A stretch of DNA of 64,000 nt from Cyprinodon diabolis (taxonomy: Eukaryota; Chordata; Actinopteri; Cyprinodontiformes; Cyprinodontidae), in NCBI GenBank assembly GCA_030533445.1, contig CM060083.1:28508666-28572665 (forward strand). The letters are read 5' to 3'. Positions 23,532 to 35,530 of the stretch are shown here, piece after piece. Under the pieces are notes generated by a model. That model was not told the DNA's origin and ran no database searches. It saw nothing but the letters and a program-made list of their open reading frames with translations. Position 1 is the stretch's first letter. Each line of letters begins with the position of its first letter. A program made the position numbers and the translations under genes.

Positions 23532-23667
23532 GGCTATGTTGATGATGCAGCCTGAAGTGACCCAAATCCATTTTTTGTCCATTTGTGACCTCTATCTGAT
23601 CTATTCATGATAGTCTGAGCAAAAAAGATCAAAGTTTTTCACTTCAGGCTGCAGTGTGAACGTAGCC
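23532..23667. mobile_element. 136-bp MITE with about 28-bp inverted termini
   Basis: The left end GGCTATGTTGATGATGCAGC is followed by CTGAAGTG. The right end read backwards is GGCTACGTTCACACTGCAGC then CTGAAGTG. The middle has 'gacctctatctgatct', typical of an abundant fish MITE family. Flanks are T-rich (TTT on both sides), so a 3-bp duplication is possible but uninformative. Confidence 0.7.
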
Positions 23668-23910
23668 TTTAGTTCCATCACCATAAGTTTTATCCATTCA
23701 TCTGATACATCTCAGTTTTGCCATTATATACTCCCTTAGCTCTCATATCCAGTGCTGTGCTGTTGACCGACCAAATCTAAAATGAATCAATGTAAGTTTT
23801 AACTTTTTTACCTAATTAAATGTTTTTAATTTGCTATGTCAAGTTGATTAGGATTTCTGTTGACTTTTAATTACAAAGTCATGATTTTCTTGTTCACTGG
23901 AAAATAGATA

Positions 23911-24020
23911 TTCAATTCAATTCAATTCAGTTTATTTATATAGCGCCAAATTCACAACACGTCATCTCAAGGCACTTTACAGTTCAACCAGATCATACAG
24001 TCATATTGCATAACAGGGAG
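23911..24020 (-). mobile_element. 3' tail of a Rex1/L2-type LINE, minus strand
   Basis: 'attcaattcaattcagttta', 'tatagcgccaaattcacaac' and 'catctcaaggcactttacag' form the reverse complement of the LINE tail at 1-285 and 48.8 kb. Only about 110 bp is recognisable, so it is a 5'-truncated insertion. Confidence 0.85.
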
Positions 24021-24788
24021 CCTTTTTTTTCTTACCTCTGCTTACTAACAATGGATGAATGTGGTCCCACATTCCCACATTTATCCTGCCACCATAGAAT
24101 GAAGAGAATGGTCAGATGATTTAAAGAATATTTTTACAAATATCTAAAGCTGACAGTAAGAAAACTGCAACAAAGAATGCCAACTTGAAACAAATGAATA
24201 TAGAAAAGAATCTTCTACCAACTGTTTAGCAGGATAGAGAATCTATATGCCTGCCTCTCTTCCAAAAGTCATAGGAATGTTAGATCCTATGGCTGGATAA
24301 ACAGTTTGAAATGAATTTAAAATTCTAATCTGAATATAAAGTAGTTTCTGAATATAAAATAATTTTTACTTTTTTACTAGCTGTGTCCCTGAAAATGTAT
24401 ACCATAGAAAACCTGCAGGGTCATTAACTTGATAGAGAAGGGGATAAGACGGGACTCTGGATGATCTAGACAAGAGCAAAGGTGTCAAACTCCAGCCTTT
24501 AAAGGGGTTTAAAGGGTCCTCCAACTTTTTTACTTTTGCCTGATCCAACACATCTGAATCAAGGGGCAAGCTAGTCTTCTCATCATGCAATAAAGCACTG
24601 TCATGCTAATGACCTGATTATTTGATCAAGGTGTTATGAATAGATTAATTTAAAATTGAAAGACAATTTCGAGGACTGAAGCTTATGTAGTTTCATCACG
24701 AATCCATTTGTCTGCATGCTAATCCTTTAGGAAACCACTTTTTTTTTTTGAAAACACATTTTCTCACCATGGTAATTAAAGTTAGGAC
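24021..24788. other. No gene recognised
   Basis: AT-rich sequence between the LINE tail and LTR E. No exon or element is identified. Confidence 0.45.
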
Positions 24789-24793
24789 TTATT

Positions 24794-25288
24794 TGATGGG
24801 ATCCAGAGGTTTGCCCTCCAGTGCGCGACGTGGATCCCTTCCTGTGGGCTTTTGTTACTGTTGGGATCCAGGGGTTTGCCCTCCAGAGGGCGATGTGGAT
24901 CCTTCTCTGTGGGTTTCTGTGTTTCTGTTGGTATCCAGAGGCTTGCCCACCAGAGGGTGCCGTGGATCCTTTCCTGGGAGCTGCTGCTCAGCGCTCAAAC
25001 CTGATCCCCATCAGCTCCGTTGATTAAGCTCTCCCTACTTAAGCTGATGGAGAGCTCCCCTCTGAGCCGGATTGTTGTCCTTGCCATGGAAGCAAGCCTG
25101 AGCCACCCTACCTGTCTTAAACCTGAACCTGTAAGTCTGTAAACCTGTCACCTGTACCAGAACCTAACCTGCTCTGTCCTCTCTGCCTCCCAGGAGGAAC
25201 CTGTGTTACCAATAAATATTGGACTTTTAACCCGCCTCTGTGTCTGTGAGTTCTGCATCTGGGCTAGTAAACCTGCCACATCATGACA
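24794..25288 (+). mobile_element. Solo LTR E with TSD TTATT and triplicated U3 unit
   Basis: The 495-bp block starts TGATGGGATCC and ends CATCATGACA. TTATT lies directly before (24789-24793) and after (25289-25293). The first 190 bp are three diverged tandem units. An 'aataaatattgg' polyadenylation-type signal lies near 25213, then 'gttctgcatctggg'. The open frames at 24748-25027 are translations of the tandem units, not a host gene. Confidence 0.82.
24798..24985 (+). repeat. Three 65-66 bp tandem units in LTR E
   Basis: Units start at 24798, 24863 and 24929, each with 'gatccag.ggtttgccctcc' (third unit diverged), 'gtggatcc' and 'tcctgtggg'. In an LTR this position is U3, where tandem units commonly act as enhancers. 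That role is inference here. Confidence 0.8.
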
Positions 25289-25293
25289 TTATT

Positions 25294-28200
25294 CCAACAA
25301 TTTCCCATTCTTTTTTGGTTTTTGAGGTACATGTAAAGCCTCTATTAATAATACTGTAACTGTGCTGTTGTACTCTCTTCCAGGGTTTGGTGTTAGATCC
25401 TGCGTATATTTAGAACTGGAATGTTCAACAACATACATCTACAGCACACATATTAATTTAATAGCTTAATACAAGATCACTTGCTCTCTGTCCTTTCAAA
25501 CAGACAAACTGATATAAATGTTGCAATTAAATCCTTGGCATTTCTCTGTTCAGGTTTTTTTCTTTCTGTAATACAAATGCCGCTGCCATAAAGCTTAAGG
25601 TGAACTTTTCTAATCACATACATTGCTGCAGGGCCTTGATGATGGAATGTTCTTCCTCAGAGAACTACAAGGGACATGTCTCTTTTAGCACAGCTTTTTA
25701 TCGGCTCTCACTGAGCAGCGTCCTGAAAAAACCTAAACAACTGCAGATCTGACTTCCGCCTTTTGTGTTTTAAAATTCTTTTACCTAAGTCATCATATTC
25801 AGTGAGGAATGGCTCATACTTCATGATAACATTTAGCTTTCAAACACAAAATAAGGTTTTTACAATACTGACCGGTTTATGTCACGTTGGATGTCTTGTC
25901 TTCATATTCACTGTACTCAGCAATTACAAAAGAAATCTATAGGATGGGGTATCAAAGTAAGGCTTATATTAAAATAACATTTTACTTACTCATTTTAGAT
26001 AAGTCACCAAAAGTTTTGCTAGATCAACATGACAATAAAAAATTTAAATCAACAACTGTTTTTAATATTGAACTGTAGCATTGTTACCACATATCACCAT
26101 TTGACTTTTTTTCAATATAATAAAATTTCTGGCATGTAAAATTATTAATGTTCATTTGATTTGTCAAGTAAACTGTGTAGTTTTGTCTGCAGTGGGCTAG
26201 TAACAGCATTCGATGGTTTCACAACTTTCATAGCTCGACTGGCATAGGTGTGCAAGGTTTAAGGAAATATGAAGAGTGTAACATATTAAATGTAACAGCA
26301 AGTAAAGATGGGTACTGCTCACATTTGAACCATTACAGTAGAGATACATGGTCTCGAAATTGGTGTCAGTACTAAATAGTACCTATTTTCTGTGCTGTAC
26401 CTTGCTTAGATTATCCTGAATGCTCTGCTTTTTTTTAACTGGAACAGATGAAGATGGTGATGTTGCTGACTGCAGAGAACAAGTCACTTATAGATGTTAG
26501 AGTGCTAATAGTACCAAAGGATTCCAGGAGTTGCAGCTTTAGAACTAGGTTGTTGAACATTGTCAACTCTGAAGCCCTGACAAAAATCCTGTTGCTAGCG
26601 GGATGATTCCTGAAATTATAAATATCCCTGTTGCATGCTTTGCGCTTTGCCTCATAAATATTGCATCACGTGAAATCTGCATTTCAAGGGTTCTATTAGA
26701 TATGCTTGCATGGTCTATCATACAAGAGGCTTTTGAGATCATTATCCAATTGGGTGTGCAGCTTTTGTCCATGGCCATTCTTCCACTCCCTCTGTGTCAC
26801 ACTAAGGCATTTAGATATCAAAGCATGGCATACAGTTTTTGGCAGACAGGTATAAAATATTGATTTCTGTCATTAACTCTCCTTTTAATGTGTTGTTTAA
26901 TTTGTTTTTCTAAATAAATTATAAAATAATAGCCCCAGACTGTAGAAATGATTATCAATCCCAGTGAACAGATGAATCAAAGTTCAGGGACTTTTTTAAA
27001 ACAACACCTGTGTAGTGGCAACCCATCATGGTTCCAGCTTTTAAGTGAGATGAGCGTGTCCAACTTCTGATGGATTTTACTTCTCATCCTTTTCAGAAAC
27101 GTTATATTCTAGGGAGATAGAAAGGACTGTCAAACCCATGATTCAAGTGAAGCAGTTTGATAATATTTGTTCTGGCTGGGGAAAAGTGGGCCAAATGTTT
27201 ACCCTTGTTTGGCATGCAGATTACATGAGGTTGCTTTTATAATCTAAAGAGGGCTTGTGGTTATACCCTATATGATGTTGTGGGGAAATTGCTTTGGAAA
27301 TATTTGGTACCTGGTTTGTTTTATGAGTAATTCAGTTCCTCATTAAATCAATGTTTCTGCATTCTCTGAACAATTTATTATTTATATTATTATTAGTATC
27401 CTGGCGCTGTCATAAAGAAAAGGTGGTCTGGTTTCTTAAACCTTTGTGTAAGTGACTATCATCCAAATATTATCATGGAGAGGAGAGCAGGGATCTGTTC
27501 AACGCCCTGAATCCAAGGAGGACACGTAAAGCTTTACTGCAGTTAGGGATGTTTCTTGTACCCTTTTTTCTTTGAAGCATTGTACAAGAGATAGACTTGC
27601 AGACTGAATTAGCTTTAAACTTGTGGTCAAATAAATATTGGCACCCTGCCTTAGCCTCTCTCTGAATCAAACAAACAAACAGCACCTGATCAGATCCAGG
27701 TGATATTCATTAGACATTCATTCAGCTACAGACACATGCCAACACCCACTTACAGCTCTACCCACACATGCCCATACATACCTCCAACACTGGCATCCTA
27801 CCCTTAGAGACAAGACAAAAAATGCATCCTTGCCCCTACACTTTGTTCGTAGTTTTGCTTTTTACAGAGGATATTATGTTAGAGACTTTAAGCTATGACC
27901 TTCATGGCTTAACATTACCACTGGATTCATCCAGTTGGTAATCAAGCAAGATAAATGTCAGCTCCTCTTGAGTCTGTGGTGATCATTTTCAAGCAGAGAA
28001 AAGGTTTGGTTCCTCCACAGTGGTTTGAAGATCAATAGGGTCATGCACTTTTTAAGTAAATGGTTAGGCTATTGTTCAAGTACTTAAATAGTCACTAAAC
28101 TTATTTGGGTAAAATGAAAGCTGACTCAGACGAAACAAGGAAAGTTAACAATTTTAAAAAAGTTTTGGCTATTGTTCTTATATTTTAGTAATGCAAATAT

Positions 28201-30529
28201 TGTGGTGCTGAAACCTAATTAAAAAAAAGACTGTAATTGCTGTTAAGGTTTTTAGGACTATCACACAGCAAAACACAGAACAGAAAAGATTACCTTTTAA
28301 TTTCCATAAAATCTATACTCTGTTAATTAACCCCAATTTAAAAAATTTTTTGAATTCATCCTTTTTTTCAGTCTCTAGTCTCACTGATTTATTCTTACTC
28401 AGACTGCATTGTTTATGCACTCAATAATCTTGTTTTGATAATCTGACGTCTTGTTAATGTCAGTTATTGTCCCTCTACTAACAATCAGTCAGTTAGAAAA
28501 GCAGTTTTAATCTATAAATGTGTATAATGTTTTATTTCTCTCATCAAAATCTTTTCCTCTCTTTTGGTTTGCTCTCATCCCGGCTTGTACCCAACACCCC
28601 ACCAAACACTTAAAGGAATTAATCAGAAGAACTGGGTCTTTCCATTCCCTTCTAATAAGCAGGGAGTGAATGCATGGCTGCTTCAATCACAAATTGCAAT
28701 GAAACCATAGACTCCATTACCATGCGTTTCTTAATTCATGAAGAGAGTTTCGTCTAGGCTTGTCCTTTCAACAGTTAATGCTTTCACCATCCTCCCTTAT
28801 TCTCCTTGATATCTTTCAAACCATTGTATTCAGTCCTTGTACTTCAATGTCACTCTTGAGCTAGAAGAACAATGTTTCATTTGGGAGTGCTTCCAACTTA
28901 AACTATGTCCCATTTTATAATTCAGCAGCATTCAAGGTAAAAGTTATTTCTGGACATAGAAGCATAACTGAGGAGTCAGCATGACAATGTTAGAGGCTCC
29001 AACCTGCTAATGGATTCGGCTTAATGGCATGAGGGAGGATACAAACTTACTTCAAAACATTTGGCCATTTTATCTTTTGTTTAGTTTAGTTTCTTTTCTT
29101 TTTTTCGATTTTTCACTAAAGCTGATATTTTATACTCTAGAATCCCATTTGGCCCCTTAAGCTTGTTTTAATGTATATTTTCACTTATGTAAAAATAATA
29201 TAAAATATCATGGTTCTCTCTAAAGCAAGGTTCTTTTTCGATTGACTTTTTTGTCTATCTCCAGGGGTCATTGGGCAAGACACCGACAAATCTCTATTCG
29301 GTTATTTAGTTTTGGAGACCTTGGATGTGAAAATACACTTCAGATTCTTTCAGCCTTTACTATGAAAAAAACACTTCAGTTTGGAGTTGCAGGATTTCAA
29401 CCTACTCAACTAAGCACATCCTTGTCATAATGAGGGCCAGCAAGGTTTTGTGAAATTGTATTTAACAAACGGTTTCTCAGTCATAGGAGGCAGCAGTCAC
29501 GGGCTGAATCCCATTGCACCCCTTGTCTCATTTTTTTAGTTCTAACGTTTTAACTGAGTTGACATTAATTTATGTGGTAGTGCAGAAGAGAGCAAAATTA
29601 GCAATTAATGACTGCAACACTTTGGTTTTATGTGACAGGGCATCGACCTAGTTATAACACTTGCTACAAATAAAAAGAGTAGTACCAGCTATCAATGGCT
29701 GAGACACAAACAGAACATCAGTAATATCTTATTTCTTCCAAAACGTTCGTGAGTTTCTTGGATTTATTTTCTCAATGTAGATTAGAAATATCACAGTGAA
29801 TACTGTGGATTCCTATATTAAGAATTTGGGTCTTTGACTCTTTGTTTCAACCATCTGATAAGAACACTTTTAAAAATTTAGGAAAGGTGAAATGAAATGC
29901 AGATAAAATAGATCTAAGAACAAGCTTTGCTCATGATACTGCTAAGTCAAGACATTTCCATCAGTAGGGATAGGTTCAAGTGACTTTACATGGTGCTCAG
30001 CTGTTGCTAAATCTAAGGGGCTCTGTAATAGACCTGAAAATGGCTTCTTCTCAGATTACATTTCTCAAATTAAAAACAAGAAACCAAGAAAGAAATAAAA
30101 ATAGGGTGAACATCAAAACATCATTTAACATTAGAATCAGAGTTCACAAGGGGTGGCATTGATGATGACTCAAGCAAGCAAAGGGGCTTTGAAGCTATGC
30201 AGATGCTGCAGCTTTTCTTCTGGACAGATGACTTAAATATTTACCGATGCCAACCATTATTATTAGCAGACCAGCCAATCAGCTGGCAAACAGTACAGAA
30301 TGAGATTGGGTGAGTGCCCAACTTACTGTCTTGGACAAATTACATTTGTAGTGATAATTTGCAAAACAGAAATGAGAATATAAGTAATAATATGAGTAAC
30401 TTAAAAGTAGGAGCATATGTTTGAATCCACACATATGCTGATCCTCACAGAATACTCAGTCATTAAAAACAAGTTTCTTAAGCATCAATAATTTCCATGA
30501 CCAAAGGCTGCCGGCAATGCTTGTTAATT
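25294..30529. other. 5.2 kb of repeat-poor DNA, no gene recognised
   Basis: No exon with plausible splice sites and no transposon termini are recognisable. Open frames up to 91 aa at 26.6, 27.5 and 29.2 kb have no domains. The sequence at 28600-28780 is less AT-rich and more complex than its surroundings and could be a conserved noncoding block, with weak support. Confidence 0.45.
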
Positions 30530-30725
30530 TTCTTTGGCCTGTTGTGCCGCCTGTTCTCAGCACAATAATATCCCCCACCTACAGCCTGTGGCCATTGCGC
30601 CTGAGCTTTCCTGCTGTCACTGACACAGACTGAGAGCCCAAGTGATATTTGTAGAGCTCATTTGCACTCTGTGTGGCACATGAAATTACCATTGACTGCA
30701 ATCTTGCTAGCTCTCAATGGTCTCA
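30530..30725. promoter_or_regulatory. Possible conserved noncoding element
   Basis: A block of balanced composition without repeats, frames or transposon similarity, sitting in AT-rich DNA. It includes 'ttgtgccgcctgttctcagc', 'cacaataatatcccccacc' and 'gtgatatttgtagagctc'. The call rests only on its texture; conservation was not tested. Confidence 0.25.
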
Positions 30726-31789
30726 CATCGACAGTGCTTGTTAAAACTGCACCATGACTAAGTCCTTGGATAGGAACACATGCCTCGGGGGACTCTGAGA
30801 TGGGTAACAAGCACATTAGGTATGGCAACTATGTAGTGTGCATTGTTTACACTCACAAATAAGACACACATGCACATTCACATGCAACCACACAGGCCTA
30901 AATATGAAATTTTGTTGGGAAATGAAAAGCAGCTTTGATAAACATTATCCTGTTAAGCAAGACACTTAACAGAGGCAGCAGCCTCAAAGTTAAGGATCCT
31001 GTTCAACAAAAGTGCAAACATAAAAATCAGGTAGCACAGATAATGATTGTAAAGGGGTTTGGAGGTACCAATTAGCTGTCAACCAGTGGAATGAGAGCTG
31101 CTTGTTTCCTTTGATAGTCTATAACAAAATAAAATCCTACCCATACATTTTCCCCTATAAGCCTTTATTCGCTGGAACTCCTCTACATTCTGATGCATTG
31201 CCAGAAAATCTGATTTTTCACATGGGCAACTTTTCTTCTTCTGAGAGATTATTCCAATAAGGAATAAACAGACTTCCCCCGCAAGGCACGATCACAGGCC
31301 AAATGATCCACTCAAAGAATGTGGCTTTAAAAATGAATAATGCATATCTTCACAGTTAAGTAGAATACAGCTTGGAAAAAAAGTCTGGCGCTTGTCTTGC
31401 TGCCAATCCAAAATGTGTTAATTCATTGAAAAAACTTGATAAAACATGACATAAGTACCCACTTACAGAAAATAAAGACCTATTTTCAAGGATTAGTCCT
31501 TTATGTCATCTGTTTGTGGTCTGCTGTTGTTATATTAACACAAAAATACATTCAAAAATCATAAAATGAAATCAGTTAGAAAAGAAATCCCTCCAAAACT
31601 AAAAAGCCCTGTTACAGAATTTATATTTTCCTTTGAGTACCCAGTTTTAATAATGCTAATTAGATATTTCAATGGTATACATCCAATATAGCATCAGTCC
31701 TGTGTGAAGAACAGATATAATGCAATACAGCAAAGTAAAACCTCACAGATGAGACTAATGGACTTGCAGAGGCTGCAATGCAGCCAAAA
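30726..31789. other. No gene recognised
   Basis: AT-rich unique-looking DNA between two possible regulatory blocks. No feature stands out. Confidence 0.45.
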
Positions 31790-31985
31790 ATAAAATGGAA
31801 AATCATTCCTTATCCGTGACTCCTGCATCCTGGTGTTTTTAATTAGTGCCAGCGCTCGAAGATATTGTATTTGTGACTCAAGTCCTCCCTGCTGGATTTT
31901 TATTCATCAACATCTGCCCTGACTTTGGCATTAATTAAATAAACTCTTATATTATCAACAAGCCTATTTCTAGTATCATACAATC
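31790..31985. promoter_or_regulatory. Possible conserved noncoding element
   Basis: Contains 'gtttttaattagtgccagcg', 'tttttattcatcaacatctg' and 'ggcattaattaaataaac', several homeodomain-type TAAT cores in a non-repetitive setting with no coding frame. Conservation was not tested. Confidence 0.25.
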
Positions 31986-32086
31986 ACACCCCAGGTGATT
32001 GTCTGTTTCTTTTTTCAGTTTCTGTTTCTTTTTGCTCTTTTTCTAATACTTTTACTAATTTCTCATGTTGCAGCATGATCTTCAAT

Positions 32087-32154
32087 ATATTAGTTATGCA
32101 ACCCTAGTAGTCAACAGTATTTTCTGTTGACTACTAGGGTTGCATAACTAATAT
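32087..32154. repeat. Perfect hairpin, 31-bp arms, 6-nt loop
   Basis: The left arm (32087-32117) starts ATATTAGTTATGCAACCC. The right arm (32124-32154) is its exact reverse complement, and the loop is TATTTT. Pairing stops abruptly on both sides. No target duplication or related element is visible. A small-RNA precursor, a foldback remnant or a template-switch inverted duplication are all possible. Confidence 0.9.
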
Positions 32155-32249
32155 TATAACAGCGAGTGCTTAGTCTGTGACCTGTTTCTATTAATGTCCA
32201 TCATAAATGCTGGCAGGTGAAGATATGCTGGCATAGTGACAGCATGAAA

Positions 32250-32350
32250 GGATGGATGGATGGATGGATGGATGGATGGATGGATGGATGGATGGATGGA
32301 TGGATGGATGGATGGATGGATGGATGGATGGATGGATGGATGGATGGATG
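32250..32350 (+). repeat. (GGAT)n microsatellite
   Basis: About 25 uninterrupted GGAT units. This motif often forms the tail of fish SINEs, but no SINE body precedes it here. Confidence 0.97.
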
Positions 32351-33879
32351 CCCTATCTGACTAACATTTACCCTTTCACCATTCTTTTCAATTTTCTACA
32401 TCACTAGGGTAAGGCAAGCTAGTTGCCTTATATAGCACCATTTATACATGAAGCAATCCAAAGCACAATATCAACTATCATTTTTGTTAAAAGTAAATAA
32501 ATACCCCTGATAACCTCACAGAACGTAATTTTTAAAAACGTGAACTTCCTGAAGCTGCTCAACTGCTGAAAATAAAAATACAATGGTAATTGTTTTGGTC
32601 AGCACTGAATATTCTAAATGATTACTCGAAGTATTAAAGTCGTGCATCATTCTTTCCACCATGTTATTAGTTTAGTTTGGTTTTCAAAATTGAAAATAGG
32701 CTTGAAAAAGAAAATAGAATCAAACATTTATTTGTATTTAGTGCGGATTAATGTTAAAAAAAAGAAAACTTTATATTTAATTCATTGCAAAAAAGTACAT
32801 TTTCAACAGTGGTTTAGCATCCAAACAGAAGTAACTTATTCACCACGTAAAGCACATACATAAAAATAAAACATCAGTCTATACACCTAAACTGATATTT
32901 CTGGACACATTTATTGGGAGTATCTGTTTACAGTTAATGAGAACACAACATATCTGATTGGAAATTTCATTAGATCAATATGCTTAATGCAAGGTAGATT
33001 TAATGCCTACTCATTATTTTTCAGAAGATGCTATAAATCTGAAAAATCCAAATGTATATAGTAATTTATTGATAATGACTGCATAAAAACAGGACCCCTG
33101 CTGGGATGGAACAGAGCTAACAACTAGACCACCTTGCAATCCCTATTTATATTTTTACCATAACGAACCATTTAAAATTTCAGACCACTCATGTTTTTCT
33201 TGTGGAAAATGATAAAGAGTGAGTTTAAAATATGAACTGATTGTATATGAAGTAATCAAGAGCTTGATGCTTCACAAAATGAGAAAGCTTCTGCTGTTCC
33301 TTGGTTCCGGAGTTGCACATCTGGTAGCTCTCAAGTACCCTGAGGGTGTTGCTAAGAGGAGTTTCACTCCCTGACTCTCCCAGATGGAGTCAAGGCAGAA
33401 AGGACTCTAAAGATGAGAAGGAGAATGAGCTCACTGTCTGTGTCTGATTACTGTTGAACAGCTGCTCAGTGTAAATTATTTTGCTTTAAATGCTTAAAGA
33501 AATGCTTTGTCACAAAATCAGAACATCTTGCAAAGATTTATTTTGAGATAAGAATAATACATTCTAATGTTCAAAATGACAAAAGAAATTAAATGTGCTA
33601 CTGGGAAAGTTAATTTAGTCTTGAAAACACATTTTAATTATCCCATAATTTGCTTTGCATAAGATCTGCTCTGCAACAGATTAAAACACCTTAACCTTTT
33701 TACATGAGGATTTTGGCCAAATTGATTATCTTGAAGATTACAGACAGGGTGCTTTGTGAATATTTTTTCAGGTCAGAGGCAGTGGACAGACAGAAATAGC
33801 ACCAGGATCAGGGCATGGGTGTACACAAGGGATGGCTTGAAAAAGGGTTTCTTTCTGGAGGCAAGGAAGATGATGCCTC
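32351..33879. other. No gene recognised
   Basis: AT-rich, no recognisable element. The open frame at 32618-32863 is lysine-rich from A runs and has no domain. Confidence 0.45.
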
Positions 33880-34035
33880 ATTTGGATGCAGTTAATTAGA
33901 AAGGCTGATTGATTTGATGGCATTATTGAGGCGGGACAGCAAAGTGCACTGGTCTGTGAAGGAGTCCACGCTCAGGTCGATATTTACGCCTTCTAGGGAA
34001 GCTTTAATAACAACCTGTAAGGCTCTGTGAAAAGC
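33880..34035. promoter_or_regulatory. Possible conserved noncoding element
   Basis: 'atgcagttaattagaaaggc', 'ggcattattgaggcgggac' and 'aggtcgatatttacgcc' form a non-repetitive block of balanced composition with no frame. It is suggested on texture only. Confidence 0.22.
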
Positions 34036-34394
34036 TTATGCCTGCTATTCTGTGCTTGTCCTGAAAGGCTCAGTCAAAACATCTAAACATGAATCCTTAA
34101 CAGATTTGCTGTACTAGTGACTATTGTATAATGTTTAGAAGAAAATCTAAGTGTGTGGAGGGTGTTGAGCTCTTATATTCTGATGACTTAGATGAAATAT
34201 AATTTATGGTTGGGTTTGCAACACATCTCTGATGATGACAGACTCCAGGCCTCATCTATCATATTCAACCATGAAAATACTTAAAAGGACCATGATTTGC
34301 ATGGATTTTGATGATAGATTTTTAGACTTACTGATTGTAAAGAACTACAATACTCCAGCTTAAAGTAACTAATGCATGGACTAGTTTCTTAGCA

Positions 34395-35065
34395 TCTCGC
34401 AGCTCTGTGCCGTCCATGGACCCCTGAGCATGCTCTGTGCCATCCAGAGACCCCTGAACCCCAGGAAGGATCAAATGTTAAAAAAGAGAACTGTGAGAAC
34501 TCCAAGGCTGTGAGGCCCCTCAACGAGCGCTCCACACCCACAAGGCCCTTCAGTGGGCCCTCCACACCTCTTCGTGGGTCCCAAGCTACGTCGCCTCTTC
34601 CGAGGTTCCAGTGCCACAATGGGTGGCCCCCAAGGTTCCAGTGCCGCAGTGGGCAGCCCCCACGTCTCCTGCTCCAGAGACACCATCCTTTAAGGTACCT
34701 GTTGCAGAGACGTTGTCTTCCAAAGTTCCTGCTGCAGAGACGCTGTCCTCCAAGGTTCTTGCTGCAGAGACGCCGTCCTCCAAGGTTCATGCTACAGAGA
34801 CGCTGTCTTCCAGAGGCCCTCCTCCGGCACCGTCGGCCTCCACAGACTCTGCATGGTCTCTAGCCCCAGAAGCAGCCTCCACAGACTGCTTCTGCAGTTT
34901 CCACCTTTGGTGGTTGTTTATTTATTTATTTTTTTTTTTTGGGGGGGGGGGGGGCTTGGACTCTGGTTTTTGCCTTCTTGCCCTCCTTCCTGACCTCCTG
35001 CGGCGTTTTGTGTTTTCCCTGGACTGTAAGGGCGTCTAGTATCTACCCTGGGGGTGGGGTGTTAA
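34395..35065 (+). mobile_element. 3' end of a Gypsy-like internal region with coding minisatellites
   Basis: This directly precedes LTR F and ends in a G-rich polypurine tract (about 35049-35060) followed by TTAA and the LTR, the expected order for the end of an LTR retrotransposon. It has tandem units of about 30 bp. On the plus strand 34611-34863 reads as a proline- and serine-rich chain with a ten-residue repeat, (K)VPAAETLSS and variants, from 34693 to about 34812. Earlier units repeat at 34401-34457 (about 30 bp) and 34600-34665. No protease, reverse transcriptase or integrase motif is present, and the 5' part is absent. T and G homopolymers lie at 34919-34954. Confidence 0.65.
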
Positions 35066-35530
35066 TGTCAGGGTTCTGCCCTCTGCTTGGGTTTATTTTT
35101 ACTTTCTTTGAGTTCTGTGTCTTTGTAGTCCTCCCAGTGCTGAGTTCTTTTGTTATTGTGTTGCTCTTTTTTTGTCCTCTTGTGTTCGTTTCCTTATACC
35201 TTGGTTCCGTGTTGTTAGTCCTCTCACACCTGCTCCATATCTGCTGATAAGTTGGTCTTGGTTCAGTCTCCCAATATATACCTCACCTCTGCAGTCACTC
35301 AATGGTGGTTTGTGTTGTTTTGTTGTTTCCCTTGTCTCTGGCTTCCTAGCTGAGTTTTTCCCTAACGTTTTGGGTTTTTTGGGTTCTTTATATTGTTGCA
35401 TTTTTGGATTTTTTTGCTTCATTGTTTGAATTTTGGATTTTTGCTCAGTTGCTCCATTAAATCTGCAAAATTCTCCTCTGCCTCTCTGTCTCTGCATTTG
35501 GGTTCTCAAAACCTCAACCCAACCATAACA
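35066..35530 (+). mobile_element. LTR F (3' LTR of the truncated Gypsy-like element)
   Basis: It starts TGTCAGGGTTCTGCC right after the polypurine tract and ends CCATAACA, 465 bp. It has a TATATA motif near 35275, a weak polyadenylation-type signal ('attaaatc') near 35456, 'tctgcatttgggtt', and the pair TTGGGTT (35498-35504) and AACCCAA (35516-35522) before the end. It is related to LTR D. No 5' LTR is in the window. The open frames on both strands here are chance frames. Confidence 0.75.

Noticed and set aside
27595..27680. 'aaatattggcaccctgcc' as another Tc1 terminus
   Set aside because: Only a short motif is similar; no inverted partner or TA-flanked end was found.
34389..34790. Minus-strand Gly/Trp-rich frame as a gene
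   Set aside because: It is the complement of the tandem units whose plus-strand reading fits the end of a Gypsy-like element next to a polypurine tract and LTR.
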